NCBI GenBank assembly: GCA_002449145.1
Contig: DKCG01000022.1
Location: 9,160 to 15,544 of the forward strand
Reading direction: 5' to 3'
From: Christensenella sp. UBA6880
GTDB lineage: Bacteria > Bacillota > Clostridia > Christensenellales > CAG-917
Length of the DNA: 6,385 bases
In this document: piece after piece, positions 1 to 5,291 of the stretch
Layout of the letters: each line of letters starts with the position of its first letter
How positions within the stretch are numbered: the stretch's first letter is position 1
Program-made: the position numbers and the translations under genes
Notes under the pieces: generated by a model
Databases searched by the model: none
Told to the model about the DNA's origin: nothing
Seen by the model: the letters and a program-made list of their open reading frames with translations, nothing else

Positions 1-4
1 TGCC

Positions 5-45
5 ACTGCGCTTTGTGCGCCAGCTTCGCACCCAAACGGCGCAGT
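5..45. repeat. Nested inverted repeat at the window edge, downstream of the Gx gene
   Basis: ACTGCGC at 5-11 is the exact reverse complement of GCGCAGT at 39-45, and inside it GTGCG (15-19) pairs with CGCAC (27-31). There is no T-run on either side, so it is not a convincing terminator. A second short palindrome, GTCGC-CTT-GCGAC, lies at 86-98 within the 3' end of the Gx gene. On the minus strand a frame different from Gx stays open through 1-61, but it shows no ribosome binding site and no family I recognise. I read this stretch as palindromic repeat DNA, or possibly the start of another gene cut off by the window. Confidence 0.4.
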
Positions 46-61
46 CGCTTGTACTTTTACG

Positions 62-652
62 TCAAGCTCGGCGCTCGCTACGGTCGTCGCCTTGCGACTC
101 CAAATCAATCTCTCTATGATATTCGTACGACCTAAAATCAACGTTGATTTTGTCCTTAAGCGAAACGACGATAAAGTGGCACAATATGCCCGTCACAAAG
201 CCCGCAATCGAGCCTGCGAGCATCATATAAGGAAGATACACGAATACGCCGCTTGCAACGACGGCGGATGCAACGCAAATCTGAATCGTGTTATGCACTA
301 TGCCGCCGACGACGGACAATCCGCATATGCTGAAAAATTTGGTTTTTGCGAGCAACACCATAACCGTATACGCAACGAGCGCGGACGGAAACGACCATAT
401 GAGGCTTGCCATATTTGCCGAAAACACGGCGTTCAAAAGACAGCGCAACACGAGCACCGCATACCCTTCCCCCACGCCGAGAAGAAGGAAGCACGCAAGA
501 AGCACGACGTTTCCAAGTCCTATTTTTGCATACGGAAGCGCAGGTATAATCGGCGGAATATAACTTTCGATGAGGGAAACTATGAGTGCGAGCGCAAGGA
601 ACAATCCGCAAAGCGCAACGCGACGAGCGGTAAACTTATTAGGCTTTTTCAC
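62..652 (-). CDS. Gx transporter family integral membrane protein (EetB-like; annotated in some genomes as heptaprenyl diphosphate synthase component I)
   Basis: This 196-residue protein is almost wholly hydrophobic, with about five membrane segments between residues 11 and 165. Family features visible are E29..IPP, the KIGLGN motif (43-48), R70 with CLLNAVF, the GGIVHNTIQI helix (116-125) and a final GxxTG helix (151-155). Members lie in the cytoplasmic membrane. They are often annotated as component I of heptaprenyl diphosphate synthase, but in flavin-based electron transfer loci the same family is EetB, thought to help pass electrons from membrane quinone; the exact reaction is unsettled. 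It starts with GTG and overlaps the upstream NusG-II gene by four bases (GTGA), implying translational coupling; a G-rich AAGGGGG lies 13 bases before the start, farther than usual. The charged tail from about residue 166 (ending SQGDDRSERRA) is unlike the rest and is encoded by palindromic sequence, so the native C-terminus may have been altered by a repeat. Family call is firm, function is inferred. Confidence 0.9.
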   Translation of the reverse strand: MKKPNKFTARRVALCGLFLALALIVSLIESYIPPIIPALPYAKIGLGNVVLLACFLLLGVGEGYAVLVLRCLLNAVFSANMASLIWSFPSALVAYTVMVLLAKTKFFSICGLSVVGGIVHNTIQICVASAVVASGVFVYLPYMMLAGSIAGFVTGILCHFIVVSLKDKINVDFRSYEYHREIDLESQGDDRSERRA

Positions 653-1041
653 GTTATTGCGTCAACCCCCTTTGCCACCACTTTCACCACCGCCTTGTTT
701 GGCAGACACACGATTACGCCGCCCTCTTTGCCTATGGGTTGGGCGTGTACGCACAACTGATTCTTGCAATCGCTGTGCGCAACGAAAACCTTGCCGTTTT
801 CAACCTTTATTTGCATTTTTCCGTCGAGAATTTCGACGGTTGCGTCCTTGTTCAAGTCGAGTTTATACACTAGTTTTCCGTCAACGTACACGTCGGCTTC
901 GCTCGCGTCGGCTTTGAGCGCAAAAACTATCGTCAGCGCCACGAGCACCAAAACGACAACAAGCAAAACGACGTCCCCTTTCTTGAAAAGTCCGTCGAAA
1001 ACCTTGTTTTTTTCTTTTTTCGTCGCTTGGTTTTTGCTCAT
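649..1041 (-). CDS. NusG domain II-containing membrane protein (EetA-like)
   Basis: This 130-residue protein has a lysine-rich cytoplasmic N-terminus (1-21), one strong transmembrane helix (about 22-42) and an extracytosolic NusG domain II fold (about 48-128). The domain shows the family's VYVDGKLV strand (51-58), ENGKVFVAHSDC (81-92), the CxxxxC pair C92/C97 (CKNQLC) and a third cysteine in VCLPNK (111-116). Despite the name it has no KOW/NGN transcription factor domain and is not NusG. In flavin-based extracellular electron transfer loci such as that of Listeria this family is EetA, required for electron flow but of unknown mechanism; the paired cysteines suggest a redox or structural disulfide role (inference). 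It lies 13 bases after apbE and overlaps the Gx gene by four bases, so the three are almost certainly one transcript. Its ribosome binding site is weak (GGCAG), consistent with coupling to apbE. Confidence 0.9.
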   Translation of the reverse strand: MSKNQATKKEKNKVFDGLFKKGDVVLLVVVLVLVALTIVFALKADASEADVYVDGKLVYKLDLNKDATVEILDGKMQIKVENGKVFVAHSDCKNQLCVHAQPIGKEGGVIVCLPNKAVVKVVAKGVDAIT

Positions 1042-1054
1042 AATCTGCCGAAAA

Positions 1055-2104
1055 TCAGTCTATTTCTTCATTGGCGATATACGTTGCGGCTTTGAGTTCG
1101 ACATCGAAATCGCCCACTATATACGCGTTCATATCGCCGTCGATTATAAGTCCGACAAGTCCCAAATCCTGCATAAGTTTCGCGCCCTTTTCCTTGCCGA
1201 GTACGACGACGGCAGTAGCAACCGCGTCGCCGAGCGCGCCGTTTTTGGTCACGACCGAGCAGGACACAACTCCGTCCTCGCCGCTCGTCGTTGCGGGAAC
1301 GCCCGTAAACGGATTTATGATGTGATGATATATTTTTTCGTGTTCGCCCTCTTGCACGACGTAATATCTTTCGTAATCGCCACTTGTGGACACACACTCG
1401 CCGTCAAGCAAGCGGAATTTTGCAAAATACGAATTTATGAACTCTCTGCCCTTTCTTTGCGGATTTGCAATGCCGACGTTGAAACTACCCTTGATTGCGC
1501 CAATGTTGCCGCCGAGATTCACCAGCGTTTTTCCGTTTGCGAAAGCGAGGGATTTTTCAACCGCATAACCCTTTGCCACGCCGCCGAAATCGAGCATTGC
1601 GCCGTCGATAAGTTTTGTTATCGTGCCGTTTTCATAGTCTGCCGAAAACGCTTTGTCAAGTCCTACGAGTTGCAAAGCGGCTTGAATTTCGCTATCTTGC
1701 GGCACGGTAAATTCACCGACGTCCGAGTACAAATCCCCCGAAAACTTCCAAAGTCTGACGAGCGGATAAACCGACGGGTCGTACGCGCCGCCCGAAGCCT
1801 CGAAAACTTTCGTCGCAATGCGCATAATCTGCATAGTGGTTTCGCTGCAAGCAACCGCTACGCCCGTTTCCGAACGGTTGATTTTGTATATGTCGCTACC
1901 CTCGACGGTCGGCGAAAGCACGCTTTCGAGAGAGGATATATAGCCGTATATATCGTCAACGGTTTGCTTGGATTTTATGCCCGCGGTTTGAATTTCGAGG
2001 GTCGTGCCGTATACAAAATATTGCTCCGCTCTGCTGCAAGCCGTAAGCGAAGCAATACATAAAACCAAAACTATGAGAACGAAAATTATTCTTGTTTTTT
2101 TCAA
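1055..2104 (-). CDS. apbE: FAD:protein FMN transferase, ApbE-type lipoprotein
   Basis: The enzyme transfers FMN from FAD to a threonine or serine of target proteins (covalent flavinylation), with Mg2+, on the outer face of the membrane. The 349-residue length fits the family. A lipoprotein signal peptide ends in LTAC (lipid cysteine C23). Family motifs appear in order: YGTT (32-35), SGGAYDPSVYPLVRLW (104-119), DFGGVAKGYAV (172-182), NLGGN (196-200), TSGDYERY (240-247), HHIINPFTG (260-268) and the metal-site GDAVATA (292-298) with D293 and T297. No key residue is missing. The start is TTG: AAGAGGG (2112-2118) sits seven bases before it, and the signal peptide begins MKKT immediately after. It lies 80 bases downstream of the DegV gene and 13 bases upstream of the NusG-II gene. 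Grouping with EetA- and EetB-like proteins suggests an FmnB-like role, flavinylating a redox protein encoded elsewhere; no FMN-acceptor lipoprotein is seen in this window. Confidence 0.95.
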   Translation of the reverse strand: MKKTRIIFVLIVLVLCIASLTACSRAEQYFVYGTTLEIQTAGIKSKQTVDDIYGYISSLESVLSPTVEGSDIYKINRSETGVAVACSETTMQIMRIATKVFEASGGAYDPSVYPLVRLWKFSGDLYSDVGEFTVPQDSEIQAALQLVGLDKAFSADYENGTITKLIDGAMLDFGGVAKGYAVEKSLAFANGKTLVNLGGNIGAIKGSFNVGIANPQRKGREFINSYFAKFRLLDGECVSTSGDYERYYVVQEGEHEKIYHHIINPFTGVPATTSGEDGVVSCSVVTKNGALGDAVATAVVVLGKEKGAKLMQDLGLVGLIIDGDMNAYIVGDFDVELKAATYIANEEID

Positions 2105-2184
2105 GACTGCGCCCTCTTATCGCGCAAACTACGTTTGTTTTTATATTTTGTAAACCTTATATTTATATTTTAGGTTATTTACTA

Positions 2185-3042
2185 TTATTTTCTCGTGAAA
2201 ATCAAGCCGAGCGTCCCGGGACCTGCGTGCGCGCCGATAACCGGTCCAATGGGTTGACGCCATACGGTCACGGACGGATTTATTTCTCTGACCTTTTCTT
2301 CAAAAGCGTCGGCAACGTCGCCGCAATCCGCGTCAACTATAACGACGGGCGCGTTGTCGATATTTTCGTAGGTGCTTGCAAACACGTCGAGCATATATTT
2401 GTACGCCTTTTTCGTGCCGTTTTGCTTTGCGCATACGTCGAGTTTTCCGTCCTCAACCGTCAAAACGGGTTTGATGTTCATAAGGTTGCCGATTTTCGCT
2501 TTTGCGGGCGAGATTCTGCCGCCGCGAGCAAGATATTTCATATCGTCGACAACAAAGTAAATGCCGATTTTTTTGACGTTCTTTTCAAGATACGCGTAGG
2601 TTGCGTCGATGTCGTCGCCGTGCTCTCTGCAATACTTGCCTGCCATATACACCAAAAGTCCCGCGCCCATACAGATGTTGAGAGTGTCGAACTTTCTGAA
2701 TTTGACGTTCGGATATTGCTTTTTTAGTTCGGCAATGGCGAGATCGAGATACTCGAAAGTGCCCGAAAGTTTGGACGAAAACGCAATGTACAAAATGTCC
2801 TCGCCTCTTTTGAAGAACGGCTCGAAAGTGTCGTAATATATCTGTTGATTGAGACCTGCCGTGGACGCGCTTGCGCCGTTTCTCATTTTCGTGTAAAAAT
2901 CGTGCGTGTCCGTTTCTTCGCCGAGATCGCACAACTTTTCCTCGCCGTCGATTATGTAAGGCATGCGAATGACTTCGAGGTTTAATTCGCGTGCGTGAGT
3001 GTACCAAAGTTCGCAATCGGTGTCGCAAAATATGGCTGCCAT
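2185..3042 (-). CDS. DegV family protein (fatty-acid-binding, FakB-like)
   Basis: DegV/FakB proteins are cytosolic and bind a fatty acid, presenting it to the kinase FakA for phosphorylation into phospholipid synthesis. The 285-residue product matches the usual length. Visible motifs are CDTDC at the N-terminus (6-10), the fatty-acid-head-binding loop as SASTAGLN (58-65, commonly TSQPS-like in other members), FSSKLSGT (88-95), YLARGGRIS (170-178), IGNLMNIKPVL (184-194) and GPVIGAHAGPGTLGLIF (266-282). I start it at 3042, not at an ATG 48 bases upstream, because AAGGAG (3048-3053) sits five bases before this ATG and the family begins with this strand; the longer version adds sixteen residues with no family match. 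A strong promoter lies about 80 bases upstream. It may be co-transcribed with apbE, 80 bases downstream, as no good terminator separates them. The specific ligand cannot be read from the sequence, and no fakA is present here. Confidence 0.93.
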   Translation of the reverse strand: MAAIFCDTDCELWYTHARELNLEVIRMPYIIDGEEKLCDLGEETDTHDFYTKMRNGASASTAGLNQQIYYDTFEPFFKRGEDILYIAFSSKLSGTFEYLDLAIAELKKQYPNVKFRKFDTLNICMGAGLLVYMAGKYCREHGDDIDATYAYLEKNVKKIGIYFVVDDMKYLARGGRISPAKAKIGNLMNIKPVLTVEDGKLDVCAKQNGTKKAYKYMLDVFASTYENIDNAPVVIVDADCGDVADAFEEKVREINPSVTVWRQPIGPVIGAHAGPGTLGLIFTRK

Positions 3043-3126
3043 ATGCTCTCCTTGTCGCGTCTTGCAATGAGTTTTGAAAGCAAAGCCCAAAACAAAGCGC
3101 TACATATTGTTTTTATTTGCATTTTT

Positions 3127-3155
3127 ATTTTATTATATGTACATCCATTTGTCAA
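3127..3155 (-). promoter_or_regulatory. Sigma-A-type promoter for degV (and perhaps the apbE genes)
   Basis: On the minus strand the -35 box TTGACA (3150-3155) is perfect, the spacer is 17 bases, and the -10 box is TAAAAT (3127-3132). An overlapping TATAAT (3132-3137) is only 12 bases from the -35 and so is less likely to be the -10. The predicted transcript starts near 3120 and has a leader of about 78 nucleotides, too short for a typical large riboswitch. Confidence 0.7.
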
Positions 3156-3233
3156 CTTTTGCCGACTTATTGCATATTTTGGATTTTTGGAAAATTATTT
3201 ACAAAAAATTTACAAAATTTAATGAAAATTTAA

Positions 3234-3261
3234 TTGTCATAACATAATATTCAGGTATAAG
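3234..3261 (+). promoter_or_regulatory. Candidate promoter of the membrane-anchored protease
   Basis: TTGTCA (3234-3239) and TATAAG (3256-3261) are separated by 16 bases. Transcription would begin near 3268, exactly at the first base of the ribosome binding site AAGGAG (3268-3273), giving a leader of only about 13 nucleotides. The surrounding DNA is very AT-rich (an UP-like tract at 3181-3233), so chance matches are possible. Confidence 0.45.
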
Positions 3262-3280
3262 ATTATTAAGGAGCAAAAGT

Positions 3281-4384
3281 ATGGACGATTTTAACAATTT
3301 CTTTGACGATCAAAGAAATTCACACCCCGAACATACGCCCGTATACCACACCCCGTCGCCGAAGAACAACAAACTCGGTCCTGTCGGAATCATGTGCGTG
3401 GTGCTTGCGGTTGTGATGTGCGTCGTCGTACTTGTCAACGTCATAGTGTTGGCAAGCCTCAAACAAACGATAGCGGAAGAATACGCAGCGTCGATTTCCG
3501 CAGATATGAAAAAAGCATATCGTGAAGCCATTGACGAAACGTTACAAGATAGCGATATAGTCAAAGACATAACCGATGCCGCAACGCAAGAAGCAATCGA
3601 AAAACTCAATTATGCAGTCGGTCAGGTTGCTGACAAATACTGTTCCGCTTCTGTTGCAAGACTATATTTGTACACTGATTCCACAATAAGTGCATCAGGT
3701 GTAGCAAGCGGCTTTTTAGTTACCGATACCGATGCAACTGGCACGACACAACGGTACTTGCTTACCAACGCACACTGCGCGAGATATGTTACCGCGACAA
3801 AAAAAGGATTCGGACCTACCGCAACAGTCACTTATAGTTGGACTTCATATAAGAAGATTGTTGCAATTTTCGACGGTGAAGAAACCGAGTACAATGTTGA
3901 AATCGTCGCATACGGTGGATATAAAGATAGCGAAACAAAAATGCAGGCTGAAAATTCTCAATCAGACATTGCTCTTTTGAGAATCAAAGGTTCACAACCT
4001 TCAAACGAGGATCATCCTTCGCTTCAACTTGCAACAACCGATGTAAAACGTGGCGATCCTGTTGCCCTTATCGGCAATCCCGAAGGTATGGGCGATAAGA
4101 ACAGTATAACGTCGGGTTCTGTATCGCAACCGGACATAGTCTTGTCTTCTTGGGGCGTAGGCACATTTATTATGACAGACGCAGCAGTCAACGGCGGAAA
4201 CAGCGGCGGTCCGATGGTCAACATACTCGGCAAGGTGGTTGGCATAGTTGAGTCCAAATTTGAAGACAGCAGTATCGACAATATGGCATTTGCGCTTTCA
4301 GCACAAACCATACGAGATTTTGTTGAATGGGCATCAAACGCAAACAATAATAATCTCAATCAAAACTTGAATCTCTCGCTGTGA
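3281..4384 (+). CDS. Membrane-anchored trypsin-like serine protease (HtrA/S1C-type catalytic domain, no PDZ)
   Basis: The 367-residue protein has an acidic, Asn/His/Pro-rich cytoplasmic N-terminus (1-32), one transmembrane helix (about 34-59), a helical, probably coiled-coil stalk (about 60-118) and an extracytosolic protease domain (about 122-352). The triad is intact: His165 in LLTNAHC, Asp229 in SDIALLRI, and Ser308 in GGNSGGPM, with the DAAVNGGNSGGP context (300-311) and the oxyanion loop of HtrA-type enzymes. VALIGNPEG (261-269) and VGIVESKF (320-327) are further family features. There is no PDZ domain after the catalytic domain; instead it ends in an Asn/Leu-rich tail (353-367). It probably cleaves misfolded or specific envelope proteins, but the substrate is unknown. 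The ATG is preceded by AAGGAG at seven bases. It is monocistronic, divergent from degV, and closed by a strong terminator. Its base composition is somewhat more AT-rich than the minus-strand genes. Confidence 0.92.
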   Translation: MDDFNNFFDDQRNSHPEHTPVYHTPSPKNNKLGPVGIMCVVLAVVMCVVVLVNVIVLASLKQTIAEEYAASISADMKKAYREAIDETLQDSDIVKDITDAATQEAIEKLNYAVGQVADKYCSASVARLYLYTDSTISASGVASGFLVTDTDATGTTQRYLLTNAHCARYVTATKKGFGPTATVTYSWTSYKKIVAIFDGEETEYNVEIVAYGGYKDSETKMQAENSQSDIALLRIKGSQPSNEDHPSLQLATTDVKRGDPVALIGNPEGMGDKNSITSGSVSQPDIVLSSWGVGTFIMTDAAVNGGNSGGPMVNILGKVVGIVESKFEDSSIDNMAFALSAQTIRDFVEWASNANNNNLNQNLNLSL

Positions 4385-4415
4385 GATTCACCCAAAACAG
4401 TTCTCCCCAATTATA

Positions 4416-4447
4416 GCCGGCACTTTTTTTATCCTCCCTATGCCGGC
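4416..4447. repeat. GC-rich inverted repeat between the protease stop and its terminator
   Basis: GCCGGCA (4416-4422) pairs with TGCCGGC (4441-4447) around an 18-base loop containing a run of seven T. The T-run lies inside the loop, not after the stem, so on its own this is not a standard terminator. It may assist the adjacent terminator hairpin or be the remnant of another one. Confidence 0.4.
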
Positions 4448-4448
4448 A

Positions 4449-4484
4449 AGGAAAAACCCCACGTTTTGTGGGGTTTTCCTTTTT
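4449..4484 (+). terminator. Rho-independent terminator of the protease gene
   Basis: ACCCCAC (4456-4462) pairs with GTGGGGT (4468-4474) around the loop GTTTT. The stem continues through AGGAAAA / TTTTCCT with a one-base bulge, and TTTTT follows (4480-4484). It lies about 65 bases after the protease stop. The arms are nearly symmetrical, with an A-run before the left arm, so it may also stop transcription arriving from the right. Confidence 0.9.
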
Positions 4485-4512
4485 AATGAATAATTAATAA
4501 TGAATAATTAAT
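4485..4512. repeat. Perfect tandem duplication of a 14-bp AT-rich unit
   Basis: AATGAATAATTAAT occurs twice without a mismatch (4485-4498 and 4499-4512), followed by a partial AAT. It abuts the terminator T-run and marks the left edge of the repeat-rich island. Confidence 0.85.
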
Positions 4513-4711
4513 AATTGTGGAAGGCGAAGCCTTAATCCGAAACTTATTCGAAGGCTACTCGTACACGCAATGTGCGACTTCAAAGACGAGATGACGCGAA
4601 CTTGTAGAGCGGACTTTTAACGGACACTCATTCGAAGCGTTCTTATACTACTACTCTGCCCGTTCGAAGACGGAACACGAGCCGCAAGGCTGACAATGTA
4701 AATTTTCCATA
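4513..4711. other. Intergenic stretch with an interrupted coding-like reading frame
   Basis: No intact gene is supported here. One plus-strand frame from the GTG at 4517 reads VEGEALIRNLFEGY onward, meets a single TGA at 4592-4594, then continues with NGHSFEAFLYYYSARSKT to a TGA at 4691-4693. No ribosome binding site precedes it (only the AT repeat), and I recognise no family. It is either a decayed gene fragment or a repeat element that reads open by chance. Low confidence. Confidence 0.3.
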
Positions 4712-4813
4712 TGTCATTCTGAGGGAACGAAGTGACCGTGAGAATCCAGCATCGCGAAATGCGGCTTCGCCTTGATTGCCACGTCGCAACTTCCATTGCT
4801 TCTCGCAATGACA
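4712..4813. repeat. 102-bp MITE-like intergenic repeat with inverted ends
   Basis: The element begins TGTCATTCTGAG (4712) and ends CTCGCAATGACA (4813). The outer seven bases are perfect inverted repeats (TGTCATT / AATGACA), and the first twelve match in ten positions. Inside are GAACGAAGTGACC, GAGAATCC, a small hairpin GCAT-CGCGAA-ATGC and TTGCCACGTCGCAA. From memory, this arrangement (TGTCATTGCGAG at one end, GAATCC and CGAAGTGAC near the other) resembles a widespread non-coding repeat seen between genes of many bacteria. It is too short to encode a transposase, so any movement would need one supplied elsewhere. Short open frames crossing it on the minus strand are not genes. Confidence 0.65.
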
Positions 4814-4854
4814 AACGGATAAATTAAAACGGCGGTATGGGCGCGACGCGTTAA

Positions 4855-4908
4855 ACAACACATCCTGTGAATGTGTTGTAGCCAAAGCGAACGAGGCGGA
4901 TTGCCTCG
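4855..4908. repeat. Two adjacent hairpins
   Basis: ACAACACAT (4855-4863) pairs perfectly with ATGTGTTGT (4871-4879) around a 7-base loop. Fourteen bases further on, CGAGGC (4892-4897) pairs with GCCTCG (4903-4908) around five bases. Neither is followed by a T-run on either strand, so they look like parts of a structured repeat rather than terminators. Confidence 0.6.
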
Positions 4909-4998
4909 CAAACGCCGAAGTCCAAACACCTGAGGAAAAGGGAAATTTTAATTAGAGTTCGCCCCGTACAACTTTTGTCGCGAAAGAATCTAAAACCG

Positions 4999-5065
4999 CG
5001 ATATTGAGATGAAGAACGCGAAATACTATCTATAAGTAAAAAACTTCGATATTTGGATGAAGAAC
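4999..5065. repeat. Imperfect 19-bp direct repeat, 48-bp period
   Basis: CGATATTGAGATGAAGAAC (4999-5017) and CGATATTTGGATGAAGAAC (5047-5065) agree at 17 of 19 positions. The spacing equals 16 codons, but the plus frame between them contains stops, so a coding repeat is not supported. Confidence 0.55.
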
Positions 5066-5070
5066 AAGGA

Positions 5071-5132
5071 AGATGCGATTTTTGAACAACGAGCGTACTT
5101 AGGCGTACGTGACTTGTGAAAAAATCGTATCT
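5071..5132. repeat. 62-nt long imperfect hairpin
   Basis: AGATGCGATTTTT (5071-5083) pairs with AAAAATCGTATCT (5120-5132) at 12 of 13 positions. The stem resumes with ACAA / TTGT and closes with CGTAC (5094-5098) / GTACG (5105-5109) around TTAGGC. Across both 28-base arms about 21 positions can pair. It has no flanking T-run. It could be a folded RNA or a palindromic mobile repeat. Confidence 0.6.
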
Positions 5133-5164
5133 GACGACGTTATTCGCCAACAACTTCTATCGTG

Positions 5165-5291
5165 TAAAACCGCGATAAATCGATGCATAATGCGAAAGCA
5201 CCCCTTGAATGGCAACCCTAATTTACAAAGCGTAAATGAGTTGACAGACAAGGGGTGCTGACAAAATTAGGCGCGATTTAGCGCGGTTTTA
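5165..5291. mobile_element. Candidate MITE with 18-bp terminal inverted repeats bounded by TA
   Basis: TAAAACCGCGATAAATCG (5165-5182) and the inverse of CGATTTAGCGCGGTTTTA (5274-5291) match at 17 of 18 positions, giving a 127-bp element that begins and ends with TA, as expected of a TA-target duplication. Inside is a second long inverted structure: AGCACCCCTTG (5197-5207) pairs perfectly with CAAGGGGTGCT (5249-5259), with an inner stem near ATTTAC / GTAAAT around AAAGC. There is no transposase, so it would be non-autonomous. Its right end overlaps the stop codon of the lipoprotein gene (TAA at 5289-5291), and on that gene's transcript the hairpin would fold just after the stop and might end transcription, though the following T-run is only three long. 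Confidence 0.55.

Larger units (their letters stand above)
4991..5177. repeat. 187-bp module bounded by 13-bp direct repeats
   Basis: TAAAACCGCGATA occurs at 4991-5003 and again at 5165-5177. An inverted copy with one change (TAGCGCGGTTTTA) lies at 5279-5291. The second and third copies are the ends of the candidate mobile element at 5165-5291, so the first may mark the end of a related copy, or a duplication. Confidence 0.6.

Noticed and set aside
92..760. 222-codon plus-strand frame
   Set aside because: Antisense to the Gx gene; rich in His/Arg/Cys with no domain and no ribosome binding site.
764..2062. 432-codon open frame on the plus strand, longer than the gene opposite it
   Set aside because: It lies antisense to apbE and NusG-II, whose motifs are unmistakable. 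Its translation is low-complexity and without family motifs; it is an open shadow frame.
2133..2175. AT-rich imperfect hairpin between degV and apbE as a degV terminator
   Set aside because: The stem is bulged and AT-only in its centre, and no T-run follows it on the minus strand.
2092..2727. 211-codon plus-strand frame opposite degV
   Set aside because: Shadow of degV; no recognisable protein features.
3043..3120. Riboswitch in the degV leader
   Set aside because: The leader is about 78 nucleotides and shows no conserved aptamer pattern or terminator/antiterminator pair that I can see.
4617..5153. Several minus-strand frames of 65-100 codons across the repeat island
   Set aside because: They cross inverted repeats, lack ribosome binding sites and have Arg/Ser-rich translations typical of non-coding repeats.
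4991..5291. CRISPR array
   Set aside because: Only two or three copies of a short motif, at unequal spacing and in mixed orientation, with no cas genes.
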